Below, piece by piece: positions 17,673 through 25,896 of a DNA stretch of 64,000 nucleotides. Position 1 is the stretch's first letter, and each line of letters begins with the position of its first letter. A program made the translations under genes and the position numbers. The notes beneath the pieces are model-generated. The model searched no databases. It saw only the letters and a list, made by a program, of their open reading frames with translations, and was not told the DNA's origin. The DNA lies in NCBI RefSeq assembly GCF_900187885.1, contig NZ_FYEK01000012.1:712-64711 (forward strand), read 5' to 3'. The stretch is from Thermoflexus hugenholtzii JAD2 (lineage in GTDB: Bacteria; Chloroflexota; Anaerolineae; Thermoflexales; Thermoflexaceae).

Positions 17673-18827
17673 TCACACGCCGCGCATCCCCCGGCGGACC
17701 CGTTCCCGAACCTCTTCGTAGAACGCCACCACACGGCGGGCGATCTCGTCCCAATCATACTGGCGGGCGCGCTGGCGGCCGGCGGCGCTCATCCGCGCCC
17801 GCAGGGCGGGATCGCGCAGCAGCCGCAACAGGGCCTCCGCCAGGGCCTCCGGGTCCTCCGGGGGAACCAGGAAACCCTGCACGCCGTCCTCCACCACCTC
17901 GTTATAGCCCGGGATATCGGTGGCGACCACCGGCACCCCCGCCGCCATGGCCTCCAGGAGCACGATGCCGAAGCTCTCCATCCCAATGGAAGGGGCGCAG
18001 AACACGGTGGCCGCCCGATAGTAACGGGGCAGCTCGGCGTCCGGCACGTAGCCAATGAAGCGAACCTGGCGCAGGCGCAGCGCCCAGGCCTGGGCCACAT
18101 AAGGCGCCTTCTCCGCCTTTCCGAAGGCCCCCACCACCAGCAGCCGGGCCTCTGGACATACGGCCTGCACCCGGGCGAAGGCCTCCAGGAGATAGCGCAA
18201 TCCCTTGCGCCGCTCCAGACGCCCCACGAAGAGGACGGTGGGACGGCCGTCGTCGAAGGGCTCAGGGGGACGAAGGGCGGGATCGGCGAAGCGGGCATAG
18301 TCGATGCCGTTGGGGATGACGACGTAATCCGCCGGGAAGTAGCGCATGTGATACTGCCGCGCTGCCTCCGAGACCACGATGCAGCCGTCCAGCCGCTTGA
18401 AGAACCGCCGCAGCAGCGGCTTGCCGTAGTAATACGTCCGGCTCACCTCCCGATAGGCGTGGAACGTGCCCACGGCGATGGCCTGAGGGACCAGATCCCG
18501 GTGCCGCAGGACCGCGAGGGGGAGGGCGGGGGTGAGGGGTTCGTGCAGGTGCAGCACATCGTAGGCACCGGACTGCAGGATGCCTTTGATCCGGCGGTAA
18601 AGGCGCGGCGAGAGGGTGATCCGGGCGATGGAGCCGGCGAAGGGGAAAGCGATCACCGAGGCCGAGGCGTTGATGAACCCGTCCCCGCTGGACCGTCCGT
18701 CGGAGGCCGGCGCGATGATGTGGGCCTCATGGCCCAGGCGCTGCAGGCTCCGGGCCAGATGGGCGATGTGGTTGTTCACCCCGCCGGGCACGGCGAAATC
18801 GTAAGGGGACACCAGAGCGATGCGCAT
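17673..18827 (-). CDS. GT4 glycosyltransferase, PimA-like
   Basis: The 384-residue protein is a GT-B retaining glycosyltransferase of family GT4. It starts MRIALVSPYDFAVPGGVNNH, very like PimA (phosphatidylinositol mannosyltransferase) of actinobacteria, with the glycine-rich acceptor loop PGGVNNH. The C-terminal donor site has ESFGIVLLEAMAAGVPVVAT (residues about 285-305) with the EX7E pattern. PimA transfers mannose from GDP-mannose to phosphatidylinositol at the inner membrane face. The inositol-phosphate synthase and acyltransferase genes upstream support this role. I chose ATG 18827 because the longer frame adds a non-homologous leader. Other GT4 activities cannot be excluded from sequence alone. 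Confidence 0.75.
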   Translation of the reverse strand: MRIALVSPYDFAVPGGVNNHIAHLARSLQRLGHEAHIIAPASDGRSSGDGFINASASVIAFPFAGSIARITLSPRLYRRIKGILQSGAYDVLHLHEPLTPALPLAVLRHRDLVPQAIAVGTFHAYREVSRTYYYGKPLLRRFFKRLDGCIVVSEAARQYHMRYFPADYVVIPNGIDYARFADPALRPPEPFDDGRPTVLFVGRLERRKGLRYLLEAFARVQAVCPEARLLVVGAFGKAEKAPYVAQAWALRLRQVRFIGYVPDAELPRYYRAATVFCAPSIGMESFGIVLLEAMAAGVPVVATDIPGYNEVVEDGVQGFLVPPEDPEALAEALLRLLRDPALRARMSAAGRQRARQYDWDEIARRVVAFYEEVRERVRRGMRGV

Positions 18828-18873
18828 GGACGGCGGCCTCCAGCCCCGCCGGTCGGACGGCGGTCCCATCCCC

Positions 18874-19773
18874 TCAAGCGCGCCGTTCCCCCGGCCGGAT
18901 CTGCCAGATGGGAGTGGTCAGCACCCACTGCTCGGGAGCCTCCCGCAGGACCCCGGCGAAGATCTCCAGGACCCGGGCGATGAGTTCATCCCGAGCCTCT
19001 GTGGACCTCCCGGATGGCCAGAGGGGAGGCCAGATCCGCAAAGAGACCCCCTGGGTCTCCCGCCGGGCGAAGGCGGGCAGCACCGGGGCGCCCTGGCGGA
19101 CCGCCAGCTCGGCGTAGCCGTCCGGCAGCCATGCCTCCGCCCCAAAGAAAGCATACACCCGACCGCTCCCGGTGGTATCGCGGTCCAGGGCCAGGGCGAC
19201 GATCCCCCCCTGTCGGAGGGTGCGGAAGACCTCCCGGAGGGCTCCATCCGCCGGGATCAACCGGAGGCCGTGGGCGCCCCGCAGCCGGCAGAGATAGCGG
19301 AACATCGCAGGCGGGCGCACCGCCTCCGCGACCGCGAGGGCCGGGAAGCCGCTGGCCCCCAGCAGCTGCAACCCCCACTCCACACAGCCATAGTGGGCGC
19401 TCACCACAATCCCGCCTCGACCTTCCCGTAGCGTCTCCTCCAGGTGCTCCCATCCTTCTATCCGGATGGAGGAGAACCAGGCCCTCGGCGGACGGTGGGG
19501 GGCCTGGAAGAGGTCCACGTAATTTTGCCAGAGGAGCCGGAAGGCCCGGCGGGCCGTCCGATGCACCGCCGGGGCCTCCGGCGAGACCCCCAGCACATGA
19601 GCCAGGTTGTCCCGCAGGCCGGCCGTGGCGGGCAGGATCGGATAGCACACGTCGGCCAGGCGTGCGGCCAGGTCATAGGCGAAACGGGGCGGCAGCCGCC
19701 CGGCCGCCGCCCCGAGCCCCCGAAAGAGGAGATACACCGCCCAGGCCAGCGCCTCAGACCCCGCGTCCCGCAA
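18874..19773 (-). CDS. LpxL/HtrB-family acyltransferase (PatA-like)
   Basis: The 299-residue protein belongs to the lysophospholipid acyltransferase superfamily as seen in LpxL and mycobacterial PatA. It has an N-terminal hydrophobic segment and the HX4E catalytic motif in [10 protein letters not shown] near residues 126-135; [16 protein letters not shown] near residue 200 is also typical of the family. In actinobacteria PatA acylates the mannose of PIM lipids and its gene precedes pimA, which is the same order as here. The start is a TTG at 19773, preceded by GGTGGAGG, overlapping the inositol-phosphate synthase stop by 20 bases. Because this organism shows no lipid A genes in the window, the PatA-like role is favoured. 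Confidence 0.7.
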   Translation of the reverse strand: MRDAGSEALAWAVYLLFRGLGAAAGRLPPRFAYDLAARLADVCYPILPATAGLRDNLAHVLGVSPEAPAVHRTARRAFRLLWQNYVDLFQAPHRPPRAWFSSIRIEGWEHLEETLREGRGGIVVSAHYGCVEWGLQLLGASGFPALAVAEAVRPPAMFRYLCRLRGAHGLRLIPADGALREVFRTLRQGGIVALALDRDTTGSGRVYAFFGAEAWLPDGYAELAVRQGAPVLPAFARRETQGVSLRIWPPLWPSGRSTEARDELIARVLEIFAGVLREAPEQWVLTTPIWQIRPGERRA

Positions 19774-20836
19774 TGAAATCCTCCACCATCTGCCGGGCGA
19801 TGTGGTCGGGGAACTGGCGAGGAGGCGATTTCATGAAATACGCCGAGGGGCCGATCAGCGCCCCTTTGAACCCGCGGTCGAGGGCGATCTTGGCGCAGCG
19901 CACCGCATCGATCACCACCCCCGCCGAGTTCGGGCTGTCCCACACCTCCAGCTTCGCCTCGAGGGAAATGGGCGCCCCGCCGAAGGTGGTCCCCTCAATC
20001 CGGATGTAGCACCACTTGCGGTCCTGCAGCCAGGGGACGTAGTCGCTGGGGCCGATGTGGATGTTCTCCGGCGGGAGCTCGTAGGGGATCAAGCTGGTCA
20101 CCGCGCTGGTCTTGGAGATCTTCTTGGACTCCAGCCGCTCCCGCTCCAGCATGTTCAGGAAGTCCGTGTTGCCTCCGAAGTTCAGCTGATAGGTCCGCTC
20201 CACCCGCACGCCTCGTTCGATGAAGAGCTGGGTGAGCACGCGGTGGAGGATCGTCGCCCCCACCTGGGACTTCACGTCATCGCCGATCACCGGGAGGCCA
20301 GCCTCCTCGAACCGTTGCTGCCAGTAGGGCTCCCGGGCGATGAACACCGGGATCCCGTTCACGAAGGCGCAGCCCGCGTCCAGCACCTGCTCCACATACC
20401 ATTTGGTGGCCTCCTCGCTGCCCACCGGCAGGAAGTTCACCACCACGTCGGTGCCTGTGTCCTTGAGGATCTTGACGATGTTGTCCGTCGGGCCAGGGGC
20501 CTTGCGGATGATCCCGGAGAGATAGCGACCGATCCCATCGTGGGTCATGCCCCGATAGACCTTCACCCCCAGCCGGGGCACGTCGGCGAACTTCAGGGTG
20601 TTGTTGGGCGGGGTGAAGATGGCCTCCGAAAGATCTTTCCCCACCTTGTTGACGTCGATGTCGAAGGCCGCCGTGAACTCGATGTCCCCCACATGGTAGG
20701 GGCCCAGCCGCACGTGCATCAGGCCGGGGACGAAGGCGTCGTCGGGGGCGTTCCGGTAATACCACACGCCCTGGACCAGGGCGGAGGCGCAGTTCCCGAC
20801 GCCGATGATGGCCACGCGCACCTTTCGATCCGCCAC
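19754..20836 (-). CDS. ino1: myo-Inositol-1-phosphate synthase
   Basis: The 360-residue protein has an N-terminal NAD-binding fold ([16 protein letters not shown]) and the conserved [12 protein letters not shown] segment near residues 193-204, with [12 protein letters not shown] after it. These are signatures of myo-inositol-phosphate synthase of the actinobacterial/archaeal size class. It converts glucose 6-phosphate to inositol 1-phosphate in an NAD-dependent reaction, the entry into inositol lipids and other inositol solutes. The start is GTG 20836 with GGAGG 8 bases upstream, and a plausible promoter lies at 20876-20904. It heads an operon with a PatA-like acyltransferase and a PimA-like glycosyltransferase. 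Confidence 0.92.
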   Translation of the reverse strand: MADRKVRVAIIGVGNCASALVQGVWYYRNAPDDAFVPGLMHVRLGPYHVGDIEFTAAFDIDVNKVGKDLSEAIFTPPNNTLKFADVPRLGVKVYRGMTHDGIGRYLSGIIRKAPGPTDNIVKILKDTGTDVVVNFLPVGSEEATKWYVEQVLDAGCAFVNGIPVFIAREPYWQQRFEEAGLPVIGDDVKSQVGATILHRVLTQLFIERGVRVERTYQLNFGGNTDFLNMLERERLESKKISKTSAVTSLIPYELPPENIHIGPSDYVPWLQDRKWCYIRIEGTTFGGAPISLEAKLEVWDSPNSAGVVIDAVRCAKIALDRGFKGALIGPSAYFMKSPPRQFPDHIARQMVEDFIAGRGV

Positions 20837-20875
20837 GGTGGAACCTCCCGCAGGTGAGGATGGCTCATTGGCATT

Positions 20876-20904
20876 ACTTTAGCCGAGCTGTCTTCCCTCG
20901 CCAA
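20876..20904 (-). promoter_or_regulatory. Candidate promoter for the inositol-lipid operon
   Basis: On the minus strand TTGGCG (20904-20899) and TAAAGT (20881-20876) are 17 bases apart and lie 39 bases before the ino1 start. The fit is moderate. Confidence 0.45.
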
Positions 20905-20988
20905 AAGCAGCGCCCCGACGCGGGCTTGCCCCGGCGGCGGAGTTCCCCAATGATGAGAAGTCAGAAAGGGAAGGATGGGGGAGGTCCG

Positions 20989-21477
20989 ATGCGATTGCCT
21001 CGCGCATGGTGGGTGGTCGCCAGCGCCGCGGCCAGCGACTGGCACTGGCGGGACTTCTTCCGGGATCCGGCCGAAGAAGGGCGCAACTGGGGCGGGCGGG
21101 GGTGGATCCGTTCGCCCCTCTCATGGGCCCGCATCCGCGAGATGCGTCGGGGGGATATCGTGGTGGCGTATCAGGCGGGAGAGGGAGTGATCGGGCTGGC
21201 CCGCCTGGCCTCGGACGGCTATCCGGAGGTCCCCGGCGGGCCTTACGACACCTTCGACCTGGCCCCCGCTCCTGTTCTCTTGCTCCACGAGCCCATTCCC
21301 CTCGCCCTGATCCGCCAGCTCCCCGGGGCCCGGTCCCACTTCGAGTTCCTTCGCCTCCATCACGGCACCGTCTTCCGGATCACACCCGAGGGACTGGAGG
21401 CTCTCCTCCGGCTGATCCGGGCCCTGAACCCCGAGCAGGCCGCGGATCTGGATACCTTCCTGCGAGGCTATAATTGA
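20989..21477 (+). CDS. EVE/PUA-like domain protein
   Basis: The 162-residue protein is a single EVE-like domain. AWWVVASAAASDWHWRDFF opens it, and MRRGDIVVAYQAGEGVIGLARL near residues 45-66 matches the core strand and loop that bind modified bases in EVE and related PUA-fold proteins. Family members recognise modified DNA or RNA bases, but no ligand can be inferred here. I chose ATG 20989, which follows GGGGGAGG, over an in-frame ATG at 20854 that would run through the divergent promoter region. The gene lies 121 bases before nurA on the same strand; whether it belongs to that group is uncertain. Confidence 0.65.
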   Translation: MRLPRAWWVVASAAASDWHWRDFFRDPAEEGRNWGGRGWIRSPLSWARIREMRRGDIVVAYQAGEGVIGLARLASDGYPEVPGGPYDTFDLAPAPVLLLHEPIPLALIRQLPGARSHFEFLRLHHGTVFRITPEGLEALLRLIRALNPEQAADLDTFLRGYN

Positions 21478-21598
21478 GGTGCTTCACGGATCATTCGTGT
21501 GAGCCTTCGCAAGGGAGGAAGAGCGCAACGATTCGAAGGGGGCCTCGGAGAGGGAGGGATGGGCTGCGGCCTCCAGTCCGGGAAGGGGGAGATCCCGT

Positions 21599-22783
21599 AT
21601 GCTGGATTGGCGGCAAGTGAGCGTGTATGTGCAAGAGCTGGCGGATTACGCGGGAGAGCGCCTGCGCGCGCATCCCCCCACCCTGCGCTATGCGCTGAGC
21701 CTGCTCCACCGGTTCTCCGAGGATCTGGACCGGTTGGGGCGGCTGGCCCGGGAGGCCCAGCGATTCGGCTGGCGGGGCGCCTTCCCGGGAGGCGAGCCCC
21801 TCGCGGCCCGCTTCCCGCTGCCCCCGGAGCAGCCCCAGGCCCTGGTGATCGCCGCCGACGGCTCCCAGATTTACCCGGATCGCCACGGGACGGTGCCTTA
21901 TTTCGTCCTCAACATCGGCCTGATTGAGATGCGCGCCGGCTCCGGGGCTCCCCCGCAGACCCGGCATCACCTGGTGTTCTGGTATCGGGAGGAAGAGCTC
22001 TTCACCGACGACGGGGAGATGCGGGCGCTGAACGACCTGGAGGCAGAACGGGACATCCAGGAGCTGGAGCAGCTGGCGGCGGCGATGGCCGCTCGGGCGG
22101 CGGATCCCTTCGGGCCGCCGGTCGGCTTGGCGGACGGCCTGTTGCTCCCCTGGGCCCTGGCCCGCGGTGAACCCTTCGCCGGGCTCCCCCTCGAGCGCTA
22201 TCGGGAGCTCCTCGGCCGGGTCCTCCGCGCCCTGGAGACCGCGAAAGGGACGGGCGGCGCCATCGCCGGATATGTGGACCGGCCCACCGGCCATGCGGTG
22301 CTGCGGCTGCTGGCCCTCGGTCCCCTGGAAGAGCTCTCGCGGGAGAAGATCGCGGATTACCCCTTCGGGCAGCTGCGGGATCGCACCCTCTTCGCCGAGC
22401 TGTTGGAGCCTGGGGAGCGCTCCGCCCTCTTCGCCCTGAGCTGGCCCATCAACGAGCGCCTGGGCCAGGAGGGGCACCGCCTGCTCTTCTTCTACGTGAA
22501 CGTGGGGACGCCCGGTCGGCCCCACTTGGCCCGGGTGGAGATCCCGGAATGGGTGGCTCAGGATCGGGGGCGGCTGGACCGGTTGCATCGGACGATCTGG
22601 GACCAGTGTCAGATCCTGGCGGAGGCGCCCTATCCCTATCTGCTGACCCGGGCTCACGAGCTGGCCCGCATCCGCTCGGAGGAGCGGGCGCGCCTGGAGC
22701 AGATGATCCAGGAGGCGCTTCTGCGCCGCGGACTCCGGCCCGTGATCTCCGCAAAAGCCCAGCAGAAAGAATGGCTACGGTGA
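21599..22783 (+). CDS. nurA: NurA-domain nuclease
   Basis: The 394-residue protein contains a NurA domain. VIAADGSQI at residues 83-91 provides the first catalytic aspartate (D87), and YVDRP near residue 225 and the C-terminal HELARI segment fit the later catalytic and structural elements. NurA is a 5'-3' nuclease that works with the HerA translocase in DNA end processing in archaea and some thermophilic bacteria. The two genes after it are a HAS-barrel-like protein and herA. ATG 21599 follows GGGGGAGA. The protein is coupled in an operon with the next gene, 12 bases later. Confidence 0.8.
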   Translation: MLDWRQVSVYVQELADYAGERLRAHPPTLRYALSLLHRFSEDLDRLGRLAREAQRFGWRGAFPGGEPLAARFPLPPEQPQALVIAADGSQIYPDRHGTVPYFVLNIGLIEMRAGSGAPPQTRHHLVFWYREEELFTDDGEMRALNDLEAERDIQELEQLAAAMAARAADPFGPPVGLADGLLLPWALARGEPFAGLPLERYRELLGRVLRALETAKGTGGAIAGYVDRPTGHAVLRLLALGPLEELSREKIADYPFGQLRDRTLFAELLEPGERSALFALSWPINERLGQEGHRLLFFYVNVGTPGRPHLARVEIPEWVAQDRGRLDRLHRTIWDQCQILAEAPYPYLLTRAHELARIRSEERARLEQMIQEALLRRGLRPVISAKAQQKEWLR

Positions 22784-22795
22784 GGAGGATCGGAG

Positions 22796-23434
22796 ATGGC
22801 CAGCCCGGGAGCGCATCCGAGGAGCTCATCTGGCCCGGCTTTCATCGGCCGCGTCATCGAGGCCAGCGCCCGGGCCTTCCGGGTCGGCTGCCGGCTGACC
22901 GCCGATGACATCCCTGCCTTCGGCTCCTTCGTCCAGACCGCCCGGGGGGAGACCACCATCATCGGCGTGATCTACGACCTGGTCCTGCAGGGCGATGAGC
23001 TGACCCGCATGGTGGCCCTGCAGGAGATCCCGCCTCAGGAGATCCAGCAGGACATGATCGAAAACCGCAACATCCCGGTCCAAATCGGGGTGCTCATCCT
23101 GGGCTATCTGCGGGAGCGAGGGACCGCCTACGGGATCCCACCCCAGCCTCCCGCCTTGCTGGAGCCGGTTTACGCATGTCTTCCATCCCAGATCCATCGC
23201 TTCACCGAGCGGCCGGATTTCCTGCGCACCCTGGTGGAGGCCCGGGAGGCCTCCGACGACGTGGTGGCGGCGGTGATTCGCACGGCCGCCGAGGCGCGTT
23301 CCGGGCCCGCCCGGCGGGACTTCGTGATCCAGGCCGGCCAGGAGCTGGTGCGGTTGCTGGCCGACGAGCCGATCCGTCTGGCCCAGCTCCTGCGTCGCAT
23401 CCGCGCCGCGGTGGAAATCGGAGCGCCTTCATAG
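22796..23434 (+). CDS. HAS-barrel-like protein between nurA and herA
   Basis: The 212-residue protein starts ATG 22796 with GAGGAGG upstream. Its N-terminal part (FIGRVIEASARAFRVGC, then GSFVQTARGETTIIGVIYDL) has the look of the beta-barrel found at the N-terminus of HerA/ATP-synthase-type proteins, and NIPVQIGVLILGYLRERG resembles the matching region of the HerA protein encoded next. The C-terminal 70 residues are helical. It is probably a diverged partner that modulates HerA-NurA assembly. This is inference from sequence resemblance and gene order; I do not recognise a named family. Confidence 0.55.
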   Translation: MASPGAHPRSSSGPAFIGRVIEASARAFRVGCRLTADDIPAFGSFVQTARGETTIIGVIYDLVLQGDELTRMVALQEIPPQEIQQDMIENRNIPVQIGVLILGYLRERGTAYGIPPQPPALLEPVYACLPSQIHRFTERPDFLRTLVEAREASDDVVAAVIRTAAEARSGPARRDFVIQAGQELVRLLADEPIRLAQLLRRIRAAVEIGAPS

Positions 23435-23497
23435 CAGCCCACGAATCATTCGAGGAGCACCCGGATAAGCGCCCACGGTCTTCTCCGCTCCGGGGGG

Positions 23498-23527
23498 TTG
23501 ACAGCTGCGAGCGTCTTCGTCTCTAAG
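23498..23527 (+). promoter_or_regulatory. Weak candidate promoter upstream of herA
   Basis: TTGACA (23498-23503) is a perfect -35 hexamer. An imperfect -10, TCTAAG (23522-23527), follows after 18 bases. The start of herA is 68 bases downstream. Confidence 0.35.
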
Positions 23528-23538
23528 GGGGAGGATCC

Positions 23539-23578
23539 CGGGGCATCCCAGTCGGTCGAAGACCGGCTGGGGACCCCG
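23539..23578 (+). ncRNA. Structured leader hairpin upstream of herA
   Basis: CCCAGTCGGTC (23547-23557) pairs with GACCGGCTGGG (23561-23571) across a GAA loop with one wobble. CGGGG (23539-23543) and CCCCG (23574-23578) extend the stem across a small internal loop. The structure ends just before the herA ribosome-binding site AGGAGG at 23581 and has no T-run, so it could control translation or RNA stability. No known riboswitch class is evident. Confidence 0.4.
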
Positions 23579-23594
23579 CAAGGAGGATCGGCGT

Positions 23595-25301
23595 ATGGCC
23601 TGGCCACGCGAAGGGATGGAGCGTTCCCCAAATCGGCCCTCCGAGAAGGAGGCGCGCCGGCTGGGACGGGTGATCGGGGGCTCTCTCTCCGAGGGGCTGG
23701 TGGTGAAACTCGACCCCCGCATCGCCATCGAAGGGCTGGCGGTGGGACGCTACGTGGTGATCCACGGATACCGGCGACGTTTCTTCGGGATGATCACCGA
23801 CATCCGGCTGGACAGCGCCAACCCGGATCTCGCCCGCATGCCCCCGGATCCCGATGATCCGCTGATCCGGGATATGGTCTCCGGGATCGGGGTGTTCGGG
23901 CAGATCCACGTGCAGCCCATGTTGCTTCTGGAGGAGGGGGATCCCCTCCCCCGGCCGGTGAAGACCGTCCCCGCTCACTTCGCCCCGGTCTATGAGGCCA
24001 CCGAGGAGGAGGTGCACGCCATCTTTCGACCCCGTCGGGAGGAAGGGGAGGACCGCTATTTCGTGATCGGGGAGCCTCTAGACATGCCGGGGGTGCGCAT
24101 CCCCCTGAACCTGGATCGCCTCGTCGAGCGCTCCAGCGGCGTCTTCGGGAAGAGCGGCACCGGGAAGACTTTCCTGGCCCGGCTGCTCCTGGCTGGGGTG
24201 ATCTACCACAACGCCTCGGTGGCCTTGATCTTCGATATGCACAACGAATACGGATGGAGCGCGCCGGGGGAGGGCGGGCAGGTGCCGGGCCTGAAGCAGC
24301 TGCCCGGATGCTTCTCCCGCGTGGTCATCGCCACCCTCGACGAGGAGTCCTCCCGGCGTCGGAACAGCCGCTACGACCTGGTGATCCGCATCGGCTACGA
24401 TCAAATCGAGCCGGAGGATGTCGAACTCCTGCGCGGCGTCATCGGCCTCTCCGAGGTCCAGATCGGCGCCCTGTATATGCTGCGGCGGCGGCTGGGCCGG
24501 GACTGGCTGCGCATCCTCCTGGAGGAAGAAGAGGCGCCGCCCGTAGAGGACGAGGAGGGAGGCGGAAGCCCTCTGGCCGAGCTGGTGGAGCGGGACCTGA
24601 TCACCAGCAGCACCCTGGGAGCCCTCCAGCGCAAGCTGGGCCTCTTCCACCGGTTTCGGTTTCTGATCCCACGGGCTCCGGAGGACGCGGCCCAGGCGGT
24701 TCTCTCCCGATTGCTCCAGGGCCAGAGCGTGGTCCTGGAGTTCGGCCGCTACGGCAACGACATGGCGGCCTACGTGCTGGTGGCCAACTACCTCACCCGC
24801 CGCATCCACGCCGAATACGTCCGGCGGAAGGAGATGGCCTTGGGCGACCCGGGCCAGGAGCCCCCGCACCTGGTGATCGTCGTCGAAGAGGCCCATAAGT
24901 TCCTCCAGCCCGGCATCGCCGAGCACACCGTGTTCGGGACCATCGCCCGGGAGCTGCGCAAATACAACGTGACGCTGCTGATCGTCGACCAGCGGCCCAG
25001 CCAGATCGACGGCGAGGTCCTCTCCCAGATCGGCACGCGGGTGCTGTGTCTGCTGGACCACGAGGAGGATGTGCGGGCGGCCCTCTCCGGGATCTCGGGG
25101 GCCTCCCGGCTGCGGGAGGTGCTGGCCCGCCTGGAGACCAAGCAGCAGGCCCTGTTGCTGGGCCACGCCGTGCCGATGCCGGTGGTGGTGCGGACCCGCG
25201 ACTACGATTCCTCCTTTGTGGAGGATCTGGCGCGGAGGGAGGGTGACAGGTCGCCGGATGTGGTCGAGAAATACTTCAGGGTGATGCGGGATGAAGACTG
25301 A
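23595..25301 (+). CDS. herA: HerA-type hexameric DNA translocase
   Basis: The 568-residue protein has an N-terminal HAS-barrel (residues about 20-140) and a RecA-like motor of the HerA/FtsK clan. Walker A is GKSGTGKT (185-192), Walker B is LVIVVEEAHKF with the catalytic pair E431/E432, and a later RPSQIDGEVLSQIGTR segment provides the arginine-finger/sensor region. HerA forms hexamers that pump DNA and activate NurA for end resection. The length and order fit archaeal HerA. ATG 23595 follows AGGAGG with 8-base spacing. A structured leader and a possible own promoter precede it. Confidence 0.88.
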   Translation: MAWPREGMERSPNRPSEKEARRLGRVIGGSLSEGLVVKLDPRIAIEGLAVGRYVVIHGYRRRFFGMITDIRLDSANPDLARMPPDPDDPLIRDMVSGIGVFGQIHVQPMLLLEEGDPLPRPVKTVPAHFAPVYEATEEEVHAIFRPRREEGEDRYFVIGEPLDMPGVRIPLNLDRLVERSSGVFGKSGTGKTFLARLLLAGVIYHNASVALIFDMHNEYGWSAPGEGGQVPGLKQLPGCFSRVVIATLDEESSRRRNSRYDLVIRIGYDQIEPEDVELLRGVIGLSEVQIGALYMLRRRLGRDWLRILLEEEEAPPVEDEEGGGSPLAELVERDLITSSTLGALQRKLGLFHRFRFLIPRAPEDAAQAVLSRLLQGQSVVLEFGRYGNDMAAYVLVANYLTRRIHAEYVRRKEMALGDPGQEPPHLVIVVEEAHKFLQPGIAEHTVFGTIARELRKYNVTLLIVDQRPSQIDGEVLSQIGTRVLCLLDHEEDVRAALSGISGASRLREVLARLETKQQALLLGHAVPMPVVVRTRDYDSSFVEDLARREGDRSPDVVEKYFRVMRDED

Positions 25302-25394
25302 TCCCGCTGACCGAGGCGGAACCCTCACCTTCCAGGGGACGTCTCTTGGATGCCCGACATCAGGCGGGTGAACCTTTCCCCTGGGAGGTTTCGA

Positions 25395-25847
25395 ATGAAG
25401 ATGGGACAGAAGCGCTGGATGCTGCTCGCAGGGGTGCTGCTGGGGGCGCTGGGGGCGTGTGCGCCAGCCCGCCCGGGGATTTCTCCGCTGGAAGGCTTCT
25501 CGCCGCTTCCCGTGCCAGCTGGGCCGACGCCCGTTCTGGGCACCCCGGGAGGATCCATCGTGGAACCCGGCCTGGAGGCCCTGGTGGAGCAGGCCCGACA
25601 GGACCTGGCGGCCCGCCTGCGCCTGGATCCCAAGGAAATCCAGGTGGTCGAGGCGCGGGCGGTGACCTGGCCCGACAGCAGCCTGGGATGCCCGGAGCCC
25701 GGGCGGATGTATCTGCAGGTCCTCACGCCCGGCTATCGGATCGTCCTGGAAGCGCAGGGACGGCGATACGCCTATCACGCTGGTCGCGGAGGCCCGCCTT
25801 TCCTGTGCCCACCCGACCGGGCGCGGGAGCCCCTCGGGGGTGAATGA
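25395..25847 (+). CDS. Small lipoprotein of unknown function
   Basis: The 150-residue protein has a lipoprotein signal (hydrophobic core, lipobox LGAC near residue 22). After a Pro-rich spacer comes a small domain at about residues 50-130: LVEQARQDLAARLRLDPKEI, then VTWPDSSLGCPEPG and YRIVLEAQGRRYAYHAG. This pattern recurs in small lipoproteins of Chloroflexota and cyanobacteria, to my knowledge without an assigned role. I chose ATG 25395 with GGGAGG upstream over an in-frame ATG at 25350. It ends in a terminator hairpin, so it forms its own unit after herA. Confidence 0.65.
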   Translation: MKMGQKRWMLLAGVLLGALGACAPARPGISPLEGFSPLPVPAGPTPVLGTPGGSIVEPGLEALVEQARQDLAARLRLDPKEIQVVEARAVTWPDSSLGCPEPGRMYLQVLTPGYRIVLEAQGRRYAYHAGRGGPPFLCPPDRAREPLGGE

Positions 25848-25864
25848 TCCAGGTTAGAAGAGCG

Positions 25865-25896
25865 GGCGGACGCGGAAAGGGTCCGCCTGGTTTATT
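25865..25896. terminator. Terminator between convergent genes
   Basis: GGCGGAC (25865-25871) pairs with GTCCGCC (25881-25887) around a 9-base loop and is followed by TGGTTTATT on the plus strand. It lies between the lipoprotein stop (25847) and the stop of the sugar permease operon (25892). Confidence 0.6.

Noticed and set aside
21469-21474. TATAAT at the end of the EVE-domain gene as a nurA promoter
   Set aside because: No acceptable -35 element lies 15-19 bases upstream.
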